A stretch of 64,000 nucleotides of DNA, taken from the NCBI RefSeq assembly GCF_007859955.1, contig NZ_SJPR01000001.1, forward strand, positions 1,493,590 through 1,557,589, in the 5' to 3' direction. Below the pieces are notes generated by a model. That model did no database searches and was not told the DNA's origin. It saw only the letters and a program-made list of their open reading frames with translations. Positions 29,401 to 39,690 of the stretch are shown here, in pieces. This stretch comes from Botrimarina colliarenosi. Its GTDB lineage: Bacteria; Planctomycetota; Planctomycetia; Pirellulales; Lacipirellulaceae. The position numbers and the translations under genes were made by a program. Every line of letters begins with the position of its first letter. The stretch's first letter is position 1.

Positions 29401-32400
29401 GTCGATGTCTACGTGAACGGGGTCTTCGCCGGCACGCCGACTTTCACCCCGACCGCCTCGACGAGTGATTGGGCTGTCACCACGCTGGAGGTTTCGCTGA
29501 CTGAAGGCGAGAACACGATCGAACTCCGCGCCCGATCGACGGGGGCGTCCAACCTCTACCTCGACAACATCGTCCTGGTCCCCACGGCCGACGGCAGTGG
29601 ACTCGTGATCGAGGAAGGCGCGCCTAGTTTTGCCGGCGTCGACGGCGTGATCGAAGCCAGTCAGCCTGGCTACAACGGCGCCGGCTATGCGAACACGCAG
29701 AATGTGGCGGGCGCCAGCGTCGACTGGGTGCTTGACTTGGATGCATCAACCGTCAAGTCATTCACCTTTCGGTACGCTGGCGCGGGGAACCAGACCGCCG
29801 ACCTCGTCGTGAACGGCGTGACGGTCGCTTCCGACATCCAGTTCACGTCGACAGGATCCCTCTCCGAGTGGGGCCTCGTAACCGCTTACGCAAGCGTGCC
29901 AGAGGGCGTCTCTGCGATCGAACTCGTGGCGACTAGCGCAACCGGTCTGCCGAACCTCGATCACTTGGAGTTGGTCGGCGGCGCGACTTGGTCACCGGGC
30001 GACTCGCCATTCATGCCGGTCGGGGTTTCTGTGACGGGCGCCACCGCGTCGCAGATCGATCTGGAATGGTGGCCCTCGCCCGGCGCTGACAGCTACGACG
30101 TCTTGCGCGCCACAGGTGACGGCGCCTACACGACCATTGCGACGGGCGTGACCGCTACCGACTACAGCGACGCCGGGCTGCAGGAGCTCACGGACTACCA
30201 CTACGTGGTCGTGGCAGTGAACGCGAACGGCCCGAGCACGGCAAGCGCATCGGTGGTTGCCACGACCAAGACGACGCAGCCCCCGGCAGCGCCGGGCGGG
30301 TTGGCGGCCGTCGCCCTGGCGTTCAACGAGGCGTCCCTCTCTTGGACGGCCTCGCCAGGCGCCGAGAGCTATACCGTCAAGCGTGCGACGTCCATCGGCG
30401 GACCCTACGTCACGGTGGCGATCGGCGTGACCGGCGTCTCGTTCGCCGACACGGGGCTGTTCGCCGACTCGACCTATTACTACGTCGTTTCGGCCGTCAA
30501 TGATGTCGGCGAGGGCCTCGCTAGCGTCGAAGCGAGCGTCGCGACGCCCGCTTCGGCGATGCTCGAACCGGTCGCGGACACCTACGTGCGAGACGGAGGG
30601 AGCGTCAATTCGAACTTCGGCGCCGACACCACGCTCGTGGTGAAGAACGACGGCGGCGCCGGCTTCACTCGGAATACGTTCCTGAGGTTCGACGTGAGCG
30701 ACCTCGCCGACGCTTCGAGCGTGCTGCTGTCGCTGACGCCGTTTCAGATCGACAGCGGCGATCCGATGTGGGTCGAACTGGTGGTGGACGACAGTTGGAG
30801 CGAAACGGGCGCGACCTGGAACAACCAGCCGTCCGGAACTGGCACGGCGCTGGCGGTCGTGTCGGGCTTCGTCGTCGGCCAGCAGAAGACGATCGACATC
30901 ATCAGTGCGGTTCTCAGCGAAGCGGCGGGCGATGGCGTGCTGTCGCTACGACTCTCGATGCCAAACGTCGGCAACAACTATATTGGCTTCCACTCGAGTG
31001 AGAGTGTTGCAGCCGGGACGCGCCCGCAACTGCTGGCGACGCTCCCGAACGCGGGCGCCCCGGCGCCGGGAACGCCAACCGGCCTCGACGCCACGGCCAC
31101 GATCGCCACCCGCATCGACCTCGCCTGGACGCCGACTCCCGGCGCCAAGAGCTACAACGTCTATCGCTCGACAGTCGGCGGCGGTCCCTACGAACTGATC
31201 GCGGCCGGGGCGCCAGCGGGCAGCTACAGCGATGACAGCCTCGAAGCCGGCACGACTTACTATTACAGGGTCAGCGCGATCAACGGCGCCGGCGAAAGCT
31301 CGCTCAGCTCGGAAACGAGCGCGACCCCGGTCCCGGGACCTTTGATCGTCGAGGCCGAAGACGCGTTCCTTTCGGGAGCCGTCGTCGGGACCGAGTGGCT
31401 CGGCTTCACCGGGAGCGGCTACGCCGACTTCGTCACCCCAACGGGGGACTACGTCGAGTGGACCATCGCGGCGCCGACGGCGGGTAATTTCGAGTTTGCC
31501 TTCCGGTACGCGAATGGCGACTCGGCAGACCGCCCGCTGCGGCTGACCGTCAATGGAGAGATCCTCGTCAGCGGCATGGGCTTTGCGCCAACGGGCGGCT
31601 GGGATTCGTACACCTCGGTCACCGCGCAGGTCATTCTCACCGAAGGCGCCAACACCGTACGGCTCACGGCGATTGGTTCGAGTGGCGGCAACCTCGATCA
31701 GCTTACGGTGACTCCGATTACCGAGGGGATTGGTCGAATCACCGCCGCCACCGTCGGCGATGCGGGACAAGCCGGTCACGCCGCGCTAGCCACCTTCGAC
31801 GCACCCGCGGCGGTCGTCGCGGCGCCGCGGGGGAGACCAATCCTCAACGCCGGTGGGACAACGTTTGTCGCCGACAACGGCGCCCTGTTGCGGGGGCCGT
31901 TCGCCTCGACCGAGTGGGGAAATCCGCCGCCGCTGAGCAACGTTCAGCAGATCAAGAACTACGGGGCGAACGCCGTCCATCTGTATGGCGAGGTGTTCGA
32001 CCCCAATTACCAGTCGGGCGTGCCGGGTTCAGGAACGGCGCCCGGCTACGCGTTGAGTCGCATCGACCAGATGGTGCAGATGACCCGCGACGAGGGTCTC
32101 TATCTCGTTCTCACGATCGGCAATGGCGGAAACAACGGGAGCTTCAATTACGACTACGTGATGGATTTCTGGTCCCTCTACGCCAACCGTTACAAGGACG
32201 AGACCCACGTAATCTTCGAGGTCCAGAACGAGCCGCACGCCTGGTCGACCCCCTACCCGGATGCGGCCCTCCAGATGCAGGCCGACGCCTACACGCTGAT
32301 CCGCTCGCTGGCGCCAGAAACGCCAATCCTCTTGTTCTCGATCGCGGTGCTGGGCGACGGCGCCTCGGCGCTCGCCGACATCAACGAGGTGTCGCAGGCG

Positions 32401-35187
32401 GCGTCGATCGACTGGACGAACACCGGAGTCGCGTTCCACGGCTACGCGGGCATGTCCACCATCCCTGCCGTAGAAATGCTCATAGACGCTGGGTACCCGG
32501 TCTTCATGACCGAGGTGGCCGGCGAAGAGTGGGGTTCGCAAGACCACGGCCTCGTGGTGGAGCAGATTTCGGAGTACGAGCGTCTGAGGATTTCTTGGCT
32601 CACGTTCCAGCACATCCCACCCAACTTCATCTCCTCGTCGATCTTTGCCCCCGAGACCTACAGCGACTTGATCGACAGGGCGGGCATCTCATGGACGCCT
32701 GACTTCGGCACGTTCCCGGCCCAGCGCGGGGTGTACGGCAACGGCGGGCTGCCACGGGTCACCGCCGGCCTCTCAGGGACGCTACGCATCGAGGCAGAGT
32801 CCTTCGACACCGGCGCGCAGGGCGTCGCCTACAGCGACACCGATGCCGTCAATGTGGGCGGCGCGCTGCGGACCGACGTGGGGGTCGATATCGAGTTGAC
32901 CGACGACCGTAACGGCGACTTCAATCTGACCGACACGCAAGCCGGCGAATGGCTTGAGTACACGATCAACGTCCGTGAGCCCGGTTACTACACGCTGCGG
33001 CTGCGGGTGGCGAGCGCCTCAAGCGGCGCGGTGCGTCTCCTTCTGCACGAAGACGATAAGACCGGCGTCTGGCAGCTCCCCGCCACGGGCGGCGACCAAA
33101 ACTGGACGACCGTCGAGCGGGAGGTTTATCTCGAGCCCGGCAGGCAAAAGGTCCGGCTGGAGGTTGTCACCGGCGGGTTCAACCTCAACTGGATCGAATT
33201 GGCGCCATCGACTGCGGGTCCTCTCCCCAACGGCATTTACAAGCTCGTCAATCGCAACAGTGGGCTGGCGCTCGAGAGGGGAACGTCGCAAGGGAGCGAT
33301 GTCGTCGTTCAAAACGAGTACACCGGTTCGGCAAACGAGCGGTGGAGCCTCGTTCATCGCGGCGCCGGTCAGTACAGCATCGTCAGCGCCGCTGCGAGCA
33401 ATTCGACCTGGAGCAACACGTACGCACCGGTCTTCTCTCAGGAGGGGGACGACCCGCTCGGGTTGACGCCGTGGGGCTTCGACAACGCCTCCGCACGGCG
33501 GTTCATCCTCGCGCCCGCCGGCGACGGCTTCTTCAACATCATCGTCGCCGACGAGGGGGGGAGCGTCGGCATGGCGGGCGGATCGACGGAGCTGGGTGAC
33601 TTCGCTCAGTTCCTGCAGCGCTCCGACGGCGCCGAGCAGCAGTGGGCGATCGTTTCGCCGAGCACGCCGTCCTTTCCCACGGGACAGACGGCGACGTGGA
33701 GCAGCGATGCGGCGACGCCCGGCGACTACAACGGCGACGGCGTGGTGAACGCCGCCGACTACACCGTGTGGCGTGACAACCAGGGCGCCGCCACGGCGAC
33801 GCCGGGGCAAGGCGCCGATGGCGATGGTGACGGAATGGTCGATTCCGACGACCACCGTTTCTGGGCCGACAACTACGGCGGCAGCGTCCCGGCCCGCCGT
33901 GTCGAGCTCTCATGGAGTTCCTCGCTGGGCGCCACGACCTACAACGTGAGTCGCGCGCCGAACGCCGGAGGACCCTATGTCGCCATCGCCACCGCCGTCA
34001 CCGGGACGCGCTTTAGCGACCCCGCCCCCGAGGAGGGCGACTACTACTACGTCGTCAGCGCGGTCGGCCCCGGCGGGGAGAGCCTGATTAGCTCTGAGGC
34101 GTTAGCGAAGAACGAGCGGTTTTTCCAGGAGGCCGGTGGAGTCGTCTCGATGGAGGCGGAGAACGGCACACGTGGCGGCCGTTGGACCACCGGCGATGAC
34201 ACCTCCGCATCGGGCGACGCCTACATCGAAGTTGATCCTGCGTACAACCACACCGGCAGCTCGCCGGCGGGGACGTCCGACGAGTTTGTCGTTAGGTACA
34301 ACTTCAACATCTCGGCGGGGGGTGACTACGGGTTCTGGTTCCGTCTGTTGTCCAACTCGGCGGAAGACGACTCGTTCTTCTGGCGCCTCGATAACGGAAG
34401 TTGGAATCTGGAGAACAACCGCTCGGGCGTTGGAGCTTGGTTCTCGACCGATAACGCACAGGTCAACTCACTCGGCGCCGGCGATCACGTCTTGGAAATC
34501 TCTTACCGAGAGAACGGAACCCGGCTCGACAAGTTTGTCCTCCAGCTCGACAACTTGGCGGACCCCACGGGGGACGGTCCGGCGGAGAGCCTAGCGCCGC
34601 CGACACCGGGCGGCTTGGTGGCGACCACCACGTCCAGTTCGCAGATCGACCTCACGTGGTCGGCGTCGCCCAACGCGGCAAGCTACAACGTCCATCGCTC
34701 CACGATCGATGGCGGCTCTTACTCGGTCATCGCCACGGGCGTCACGGCGACCGGCTATAGCGACACCGGCCTCGTGTCGAGCACGGACTACTACTATGTG
34801 GTGAACGCCGTCAATGCTTTCGGTGAGAGTCTCAAGAGCGCCCAAGCCAGCGCCACAACCGACGGCAGCGGCATCGGCCGGATCGTAGCGACGGAGTCCG
34901 ATCCCGAGACCCAGGCGGTCGGCCGAACTGCTCCGGTGGTGATCGGAGGCCGGTTCGCCGCCCCAAGAGGTCTAACCGCCCGGTTCACTCCGTCCGATGT
35001 CTCGTCGAATGACTTTGAGTCCCTGCTACTGACCGCGTCCCTGCGAGACGAGGCGTTGCAGTCAGCCGACTTAGTGAACTCCGATTTCGTTGGCGATCCA
35101 GTCCCCATTTCGCCCGACGACGATTCCGCTGAAGAGGCAAGCACGTGGCTTGATGAACTGGCCTCCGATCTGGTGATCGCTTGGTGA
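26491..35187 (+). CDS. giant GH98 + GH5 multi-domain carbohydrate-active protein
   Basis: 2,898 residues. The N-terminus has an LEPRxLLS-like motif ([14 protein letters not shown], residues 36-49), not a Sec signal. The order then is: dockerin-like loops (about 65-115); FN3 (about 122-200); CBM6/35-like (about 203-320); GH98-like catalytic region with C-terminal domain (about 328-880; block [20 protein letters not shown]); two CBM6-like modules (about 905-1,160); two FN3 (about 1,170-1,350); DNRLRE (about 1,360-1,510); FN3; CBM6-like (about 1,615-1,750); GH5-like domain (about 1,780-2,070) with E1914 in VQNEPH as acid/base and E2008 in MTEVAG as nucleophile; CBM6 (about 2,090-2,230); ricin-type lectin (about 2,245-2,390); second dockerin-like pair (about 2,410-2,465); FN3; CBM-like; FN3; and an acidic tail. 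GH98 members cleave blood-group galactans or xylans and GH5 many beta-glycans, so a complex substrate is likely. Confidence 0.85.
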   Translation: MAKRSRNPKRWRGSAALQNSRRLSAHGSGQERPSFEPLEQRLVLSAAPVQLSATWSAEAALFGDYNRDGAVDAADYTVWRDAFGGVQTPGEGADGSGDGRVDEQDHAFWSANYGADSAEGRVELAWEAAPGATSYNVKRSATPDGPYSTIATGVIGDRFSDPAPPGVEHYYVITAIVDGVESEVSNVATPPRVLQAEDATLSGAVEASVGSGFFGDGYVSYTSATGGYIEWTVSAAERGQHGLGFRYALDSTLSRSLELSVNGQLINPEFIFGTSGDGSNWKELTASTLLEAGANTIRLTTTGLGGGAFDQLTVTPLIHQTPAESNLRRPISPEQPMWLVHIDTWNYADPQKIIDLIPEDLRPYVVMNISLSISHDAETSQFQVAEYGYEIAKSWLRVCAENQMWAVIQHSSGGFAQFSDFDLSVYEEFYRDYPNLIGFSYAEQFWGFDDSNDPLSAKWTDRMAHFANLLELSNQYGGYLIVSWCGNQWNESINPIAMMKRSPDFAQAARDYTENYILFEKYTQQSYQLDMESVTLGAYLSGYSGNYGIRYDDTGWTDADGNHENFTLVTGAAPQLEHALLTGQTVVDGPELIWTQNFYETNRIPAGNGYTQRNWDTFSQFDNVSFDLFRKVLDGTVRIPTREEVIERTKVVVINDIDSGTPEQVYASPQTLFEGVYAVDGNYENNKSFFKSSGRYPTIPTVFDLDDDLAQTFEVQIDRSDYNTIWPTLGDKVDDLNALFPEEYTGDLYAGRHENAWVVYNPFKTGQTASASIPLKYNTSDRMELTFSQYTTGIVKEHADSLSFYLNNYDNVIDTGLKTDTIKIYGATSEPSWSYADRASHQASVVTSDWTDGVFTLTVEHNGAIDITVNAAGAAVDRLTEFTPATIIAPDRPLAYTGPLQHEAEVFDYRNINNVTTAGQWGSIRNYTGQGYLNFGTSSSAAVRDTFSVLKDGVFELETRYSVTGSTVTTVDVYVNGVFAGTPTFTPTASTSDWAVTTLEVSLTEGENTIELRARSTGASNLYLDNIVLVPTADGSGLVIEEGAPSFAGVDGVIEASQPGYNGAGYANTQNVAGASVDWVLDLDASTVKSFTFRYAGAGNQTADLVVNGVTVASDIQFTSTGSLSEWGLVTAYASVPEGVSAIELVATSATGLPNLDHLELVGGATWSPGDSPFMPVGVSVTGATASQIDLEWWPSPGADSYDVLRATGDGAYTTIATGVTATDYSDAGLQELTDYHYVVVAVNANGPSTASASVVATTKTTQPPAAPGGLAAVALAFNEASLSWTASPGAESYTVKRATSIGGPYVTVAIGVTGVSFADTGLFADSTYYYVVSAVNDVGEGLASVEASVATPASAMLEPVADTYVRDGGSVNSNFGADTTLVVKNDGGAGFTRNTFLRFDVSDLADASSVLLSLTPFQIDSGDPMWVELVVDDSWSETGATWNNQPSGTGTALAVVSGFVVGQQKTIDIISAVLSEAAGDGVLSLRLSMPNVGNNYIGFHSSESVAAGTRPQLLATLPNAGAPAPGTPTGLDATATIATRIDLAWTPTPGAKSYNVYRSTVGGGPYELIAAGAPAGSYSDDSLEAGTTYYYRVSAINGAGESSLSSETSATPVPGPLIVEAEDAFLSGAVVGTEWLGFTGSGYADFVTPTGDYVEWTIAAPTAGNFEFAFRYANGDSADRPLRLTVNGEILVSGMGFAPTGGWDSYTSVTAQVILTEGANTVRLTAIGSSGGNLDQLTVTPITEGIGRITAATVGDAGQAGHAALATFDAPAAVVAAPRGRPILNAGGTTFVADNGALLRGPFASTEWGNPPPLSNVQQIKNYGANAVHLYGEVFDPNYQSGVPGSGTAPGYALSRIDQMVQMTRDEGLYLVLTIGNGGNNGSFNYDYVMDFWSLYANRYKDETHVIFEVQNEPHAWSTPYPDAALQMQADAYTLIRSLAPETPILLFSIAVLGDGASALADINEVSQAASIDWTNTGVAFHGYAGMSTIPAVEMLIDAGYPVFMTEVAGEEWGSQDHGLVVEQISEYERLRISWLTFQHIPPNFISSSIFAPETYSDLIDRAGISWTPDFGTFPAQRGVYGNGGLPRVTAGLSGTLRIEAESFDTGAQGVAYSDTDAVNVGGALRTDVGVDIELTDDRNGDFNLTDTQAGEWLEYTINVREPGYYTLRLRVASASSGAVRLLLHEDDKTGVWQLPATGGDQNWTTVEREVYLEPGRQKVRLEVVTGGFNLNWIELAPSTAGPLPNGIYKLVNRNSGLALERGTSQGSDVVVQNEYTGSANERWSLVHRGAGQYSIVSAAASNSTWSNTYAPVFSQEGDDPLGLTPWGFDNASARRFILAPAGDGFFNIIVADEGGSVGMAGGSTELGDFAQFLQRSDGAEQQWAIVSPSTPSFPTGQTATWSSDAATPGDYNGDGVVNAADYTVWRDNQGAATATPGQGADGDGDGMVDSDDHRFWADNYGGSVPARRVELSWSSSLGATTYNVSRAPNAGGPYVAIATAVTGTRFSDPAPEEGDYYYVVSAVGPGGESLISSEALAKNERFFQEAGGVVSMEAENGTRGGRWTTGDDTSASGDAYIEVDPAYNHTGSSPAGTSDEFVVRYNFNISAGGDYGFWFRLLSNSAEDDSFFWRLDNGSWNLENNRSGVGAWFSTDNAQVNSLGAGDHVLEISYRENGTRLDKFVLQLDNLADPTGDGPAESLAPPTPGGLVATTTSSSQIDLTWSASPNAASYNVHRSTIDGGSYSVIATGVTATGYSDTGLVSSTDYYYVVNAVNAFGESLKSAQASATTDGSGIGRIVATESDPETQAVGRTAPVVIGGRFAAPRGLTARFTPSDVSSNDFESLLLTASLRDEALQSADLVNSDFVGDPVPISPDDDSAEEASTWLDELASDLVIAW

Positions 35188-35334
35188 TCGACACCAGGCA
35201 ACCCTCGTTCGTTCGCCATGCAAACAAGTGCGACTCGCCATGCACCGCAATAGTTTGATGTCTCCGTATCTGCCGGGCGGCTCCGCCGCTTGATCGCGTC
35301 TTCTACTTTGTTGCACACCTCGGGCTCCTAAAAA

Positions 35335-38226
35335 ATGAGCAAAGCGAACCTAACGACGTCATTGCTCGCATCGTGCCTGATTGCGATGACGCCAACTGCG
35401 GCCGTTGGTCGCATTGACCTGAACGTGATTAACGGCGGCTTTGAGACGGGCTCGCTGATGTCGATCCCCGCGGGGTGGAGCGTTGCGCCGGGGTCCAACC
35501 CGTTCTGGACCGGCGATAGTTCCCTAGCGGGCGCCGACCCGGGCGATGGCTACGCCGGTAGCAATCAGTTCATCTCCGCGAATTGGCCCTACGGCGGCTA
35601 CAGCGACGCCGGCTCGCTCATCGGCGGGGAGGCGAATGCCGCCCTCCTTTACCAAGACATCGACCTCACCCCGTACGGTTCGCAAATCGGCGTGGGCGAC
35701 TTGTACCTGGGACTGTCGTACGCCTACTTCGACAACGACCCAAACGACTTGGGTACGATTTCCTACGACTTCTTCGACGCCGGTGGCGGGATGCTGGGCG
35801 CGGGTTACGTCGGCGACACCCAAGCCGGAGGCGGTTGGGCGTTCGTCGAAAACCTGCAAGCGACCGAGGTCCCGTCGAACGCCGCACGGCTCCGCATTTC
35901 GCTCGGAGCAGAGCGGATTGGCGCCGGGACGCAGCGCAACATCGCGTTCGACGCCGTCGCCGCCAGCCTTCAGCCCCCACCGCCGCCCGGACCCGTCACC
36001 GACATAGTGCACGGCAATCTGATCCAGTTCGACAGCGACGGGAACTGGACCTGGTACACGGACGAACGGACGATCGTCGATCCGAATAACGGCCACGTGC
36101 TTGTCAATTCGGTCGGCTTTGACGAAACCGTGCAGGGGGGCGGCTACCCAGGCAACGTCGATGTGGTTGATTTCAACCCGACAACGGGGCGACGCGTTGT
36201 GACGCGGCTGTCGAATCAAACGAGCAACCCGGCCATCCAAAACGACGACCACAACGTCGGCGCCCTCCTGGTGCTTCCTGACGGCCGCTACCTGGCCATG
36301 TACGCCAATCACGGCAACAACGGCGGACTGGGGGACGAGTTCACCCGCTTCCGAGTTTCGACCAACCCCGGCGACAGCACCTCCTGGTCCGAGGAGAAGC
36401 TGTACAACTGGTTTGAGAACGTGCCTGGCGCGAGCACGCACCCCGGCGGGACCGCGGAGTTCGCCAACGTCAGCTACCACAACCTCTTCTATCTATCGGA
36501 AGAAGACCAGGTCTACGACATCTCGCGCAGTTACGGCCTGCTATCGACCAACGGCGCCGCGCAGAACATGCCGAATGTGCTTCGCTACGATCCGGATACG
36601 AACAGCGTCGAGTGGGCGGGGCAACTTCTGGAAAGCGACGCCCAGGGCTACTCGGCCTACCCGAAGTACGTCTCGAACGGCGTCGACCGCATTTACTTCG
36701 CCACCACCGAGACCCACCCGCGCAACTACAACAACAGCATCTTCGCGGGATACATCGAAGGGGGGCAGACCTTCGACCTGATGGGGAACACGGTCGACGA
36801 CAACTTGTTCGACAGCAACGTCACGGCCGGAAACGGTTCCGTGCCGGACGTCACCGACTTTACGCTGGTTGCCTCGCCCGACCCCTTGGGGCAAGGAACG
36901 AACCGACTGTGGACTTCCGACGCCGCGCTCGACTCCAACGGCAACCTGATGGTGCTGTACACGTCGCGCTCGAACCCGGACGGGCTGACCAACGACGGTG
37001 GCACGAACAACCCAATCGACCATCGCCTGCACTTCGCCCACTGGAATCCGGCGACCTCGACTTGGGTGAACAAAGAGATCGCGCGGATGGGAGATCGCCT
37101 CTACGGGCCGGAGCAAGATTACACCGGAGTCGGAGCGTTGATCCCCGGTGACGAGAACACGCTCTACATCTCAACCTATATCGATCCGCGTGACCCAACC
37201 GGGCAGACCGAGACCTCCAATCACGAGATCTATCGGGGGAAGTACGACGGCTCTCAGTGGAACTGGCATGCCGTCACCGAGAACTCTTCGGTCGACAACC
37301 TCCGCCCCATCGCGCCCGACACGCACGGGGCGGCGCCGCAATCGGTGTTTTGGTTCCGGGGCGACTACAACACGGCCCACGACATCAATGCGGCGGTCGT
37401 TGGGATCATCGACCGGGATGAGATCGGCCCGAGCAGGCCCGTCACCTACGTCGACGCGACGCCGATCAACACCACCCGCACCGATGGTTCGCCAATCGCC
37501 TCGACAGCAGCGAGCAACGCCGCCGGCGCGGCGGACAATCTTTGGCATGAGCGGACGGGATTCGGCAACGGCGGTAGCGTGCTCGCTTCCAACGAATCGG
37601 GCGCCGAAGATGCTGCGGCTCTGAAGACAACGGTCACCGGCTTGGATGCCGGCGTTTACGAGGTGTTTGCCTACTTCTGGAGCGACAACGACGAGGATTG
37701 GCGTCTGCTGACGGGGCTTGAGAGCGACAATCTCATGGACTTCCGTAAGTACGGGTCGCAGCACGCCGACGAAGATCAATTCGATAACGCCGTGACGGTC
37801 GCCGCCAACAACAACGACCTCCTGCTCTATCGCGTCTACCTTGGTCGCGAAAGCGTCGCGGCGGGAGGGAGTATCGAAGTGTTTGTCGACGACTGGACGA
37901 CCCTCAACGGGAGCCTCTCGCGCACCTGGTTTGACTGGGTTGGCTACTCGTTGGCGGCGCCGCTCTTGGCGGGCGACTACAACGGGGACGGCACGGTCGA
38001 CGCCGCGGACTACACCGTCTGGCGAGACCTTCTCGGAACCACCGGACTGGCGGCGTACGCTTCCGCGGACGGCGATGGCGACGGCGAGATAACCCTGCTG
38101 GACTACGACATCTGGCGCAGCAACTACGGCGCAACGATCGACACCGTCTCGTCCCTAACGGCGCCCGAGCCCGGTAGCATCACGGTTCTGTTGCCGGCGT
38201 TGGCCGTGGCTAGACGGCTGCGATGA
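35335..38226 (+). CDS. secreted BNR-4 repeat protein
   Basis: 963 residues. Signal peptide about 1-25. An N-terminal beta-sandwich (about 27-215; VINGGFETGSL ... GWSVAPG) resembles the modules of secreted planctomycete proteins. Residues about 225-690 form a BNR_4-type seven-bladed propeller (DNWTWYTDER-like start; DDHNVGALLVLPDGRYLAMYANHG; ATTETHPRNYNNSIFAGY); families with this fold include short ulvan lyases, but catalytic residues cannot be assigned by eye. Residues about 700-875 carry the domain shared with the 1,501-residue surface protein. Dockerin-like loops ([20 protein letters not shown], about 881-935) and a degenerate PEP-CTERM (APEPGSITVLLPALAVARRL) end the protein. It fits a polysaccharide-degrading role. 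Confidence 0.82.
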   Translation: MSKANLTTSLLASCLIAMTPTAAVGRIDLNVINGGFETGSLMSIPAGWSVAPGSNPFWTGDSSLAGADPGDGYAGSNQFISANWPYGGYSDAGSLIGGEANAALLYQDIDLTPYGSQIGVGDLYLGLSYAYFDNDPNDLGTISYDFFDAGGGMLGAGYVGDTQAGGGWAFVENLQATEVPSNAARLRISLGAERIGAGTQRNIAFDAVAASLQPPPPPGPVTDIVHGNLIQFDSDGNWTWYTDERTIVDPNNGHVLVNSVGFDETVQGGGYPGNVDVVDFNPTTGRRVVTRLSNQTSNPAIQNDDHNVGALLVLPDGRYLAMYANHGNNGGLGDEFTRFRVSTNPGDSTSWSEEKLYNWFENVPGASTHPGGTAEFANVSYHNLFYLSEEDQVYDISRSYGLLSTNGAAQNMPNVLRYDPDTNSVEWAGQLLESDAQGYSAYPKYVSNGVDRIYFATTETHPRNYNNSIFAGYIEGGQTFDLMGNTVDDNLFDSNVTAGNGSVPDVTDFTLVASPDPLGQGTNRLWTSDAALDSNGNLMVLYTSRSNPDGLTNDGGTNNPIDHRLHFAHWNPATSTWVNKEIARMGDRLYGPEQDYTGVGALIPGDENTLYISTYIDPRDPTGQTETSNHEIYRGKYDGSQWNWHAVTENSSVDNLRPIAPDTHGAAPQSVFWFRGDYNTAHDINAAVVGIIDRDEIGPSRPVTYVDATPINTTRTDGSPIASTAASNAAGAADNLWHERTGFGNGGSVLASNESGAEDAAALKTTVTGLDAGVYEVFAYFWSDNDEDWRLLTGLESDNLMDFRKYGSQHADEDQFDNAVTVAANNNDLLLYRVYLGRESVAAGGSIEVFVDDWTTLNGSLSRTWFDWVGYSLAAPLLAGDYNGDGTVDAADYTVWRDLLGTTGLAAYASADGDGDGEITLLDYDIWRSNYGATIDTVSSLTAPEPGSITVLLPALAVARRLR

Positions 38227-38308
38227 CGCCGGCATGACCACAGCCTCCGACATTGAAAGGTTCGAGTCGACTAATCAACTCTCGCGAATAATCCCGTAAA
38301 GAACACCT

Positions 38309-39670
38309 ATGCTCACAAACCACCAACGCACCGCCCTCGGGGTCATCGCGGGGGTTCTCCTCGTCACCGCTTGCCGAGCCGACTACCCGATCGTGTCGCA
38401 CCGGTACTTGGCCGACCCGAGCTGTTTGGTGACCGACGATCGCGTCTACATCTACTGCTCGAACGACGACGAGAGCCCCGTCGAGGGGTCGTACAACATT
38501 CCCAACGTGGTCTGTGTTTCCAGCAGCGACATGAAGAACTGGACGGACCACGGATCGGTCTTCCGCGCCGAGTACAGCACCACCTGGGCGAAGAAGACCT
38601 GGGCCCCCGCGGCGATCGAGCGGGATGGCAAGTACTACCTCTACTTCGGCAATGGCGGCGCGAACATCGGCGTCGCCGTGAGCGACGAGCCGACCGGTCC
38701 GTTTACAGATCCACTCGGCAAAGACCTTATCAATCACGGCACGCCGGGCGTTCAGCCTGCGGAGAGAATGTGGCTATTCGACCCCGGAGTGTTCATCGAC
38801 GACGACGGCCAAGCGTATATCTACTTTGGCGGCAATGGCGACGACAACGTCCGCGTTGCCAAGCTGAATCGCGACATGACCAGCCTCGACGGCGAGGTGA
38901 TCAAGATGCACGCCCCCAACTTCTTCGAGGCGGCCTGGGTCTTCAAACGCAATGGAACCTACTATTTTTCGTACTCGACGACGCCACGTGCCGAAATGCG
39001 AATCGACTACATGACGAGCGACCACCCTATCGAAGGTTTCGAGTACGGCGGCGTCGTCGCTAAGCAGCCCCCCATCAATAACGACAATAATCACGCCGCA
39101 CAGTTCTTGTTCAAGGACCGCTGGCATCACGTCTACCACAACCGAATCGTCGCCAAGGAGGCCGGCATCCCCACCGGATTCCGCCGCAACCTCGCGATCG
39201 AAGTAATGGAATTCAACGCCGACGGCGGCATCAAGGAGGTGACCTACACCGAAGATGGCGTCACCCAACTCGGCCACCTCAACCCGTACGAGACAACCGA
39301 AGCCGAGACGTTCCACGCGCAGCACGGCGTCGAGACCGAGCCGAACGGCGACGGTGGAATGAACCTCACCGGGCTGAACGACGGCGACTGGGTCGAGGTC
39401 GTCGGCGTCGACTTTGGCGACGATGGCGCCAGCCGCTTCACGGCGCGCGTCGCGAGCGACCACGCCTCCGGAAAAATCGAGATCCTTCTCGATGGAGCGG
39501 ACGGGAAGCTCGTGGGGACTTGTGAGGTCGACGATACCGGCGGTTGGCAAACGTGGGACGAGGTCGCCTGTGACGTGACGGGCGTCACCGGCGTGCATGA
39601 CCTGCGTCTGAGGTTCGCAGGCGACGACGACCGCCTCCCCAACGTCGACCATTGGCGCTTCGAGAAGTGA
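38309..39670 (+). CDS. GH43 glycoside hydrolase with CBM6
   Basis: 453 residues with an N-terminal signal ending LLVTAC, a plausible lipobox. The GH43 five-bladed propeller covers about 27-310, with the three catalytic acids in place: D36 (YLADPSC), D158 (FDPGVF) and E207 (FEAAWVF). Members are beta-xylosidases, alpha-L-arabinofuranosidases and endo-arabinanases. Residues about 325-450 form a CBM6 sandwich (EAETF ... DGDWVEVVGVDFGDDGASRF ... VDHWRFEK). It lies 83 bp after the BNR-4 gene on the same strand. Together with the GH98/GH5 protein and the CE1-like esterase it points to xylan or arabinoxylan breakdown. Confidence 0.9.
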   Translation: MLTNHQRTALGVIAGVLLVTACRADYPIVSHRYLADPSCLVTDDRVYIYCSNDDESPVEGSYNIPNVVCVSSSDMKNWTDHGSVFRAEYSTTWAKKTWAPAAIERDGKYYLYFGNGGANIGVAVSDEPTGPFTDPLGKDLINHGTPGVQPAERMWLFDPGVFIDDDGQAYIYFGGNGDDNVRVAKLNRDMTSLDGEVIKMHAPNFFEAAWVFKRNGTYYFSYSTTPRAEMRIDYMTSDHPIEGFEYGGVVAKQPPINNDNNHAAQFLFKDRWHHVYHNRIVAKEAGIPTGFRRNLAIEVMEFNADGGIKEVTYTEDGVTQLGHLNPYETTEAETFHAQHGVETEPNGDGGMNLTGLNDGDWVEVVGVDFGDDGASRFTARVASDHASGKIEILLDGADGKLVGTCEVDDTGGWQTWDEVACDVTGVTGVHDLRLRFAGDDDRLPNVDHWRFEK

Positions 39671-39690
39671 TTCTAGTAGCCGCCAAACCC

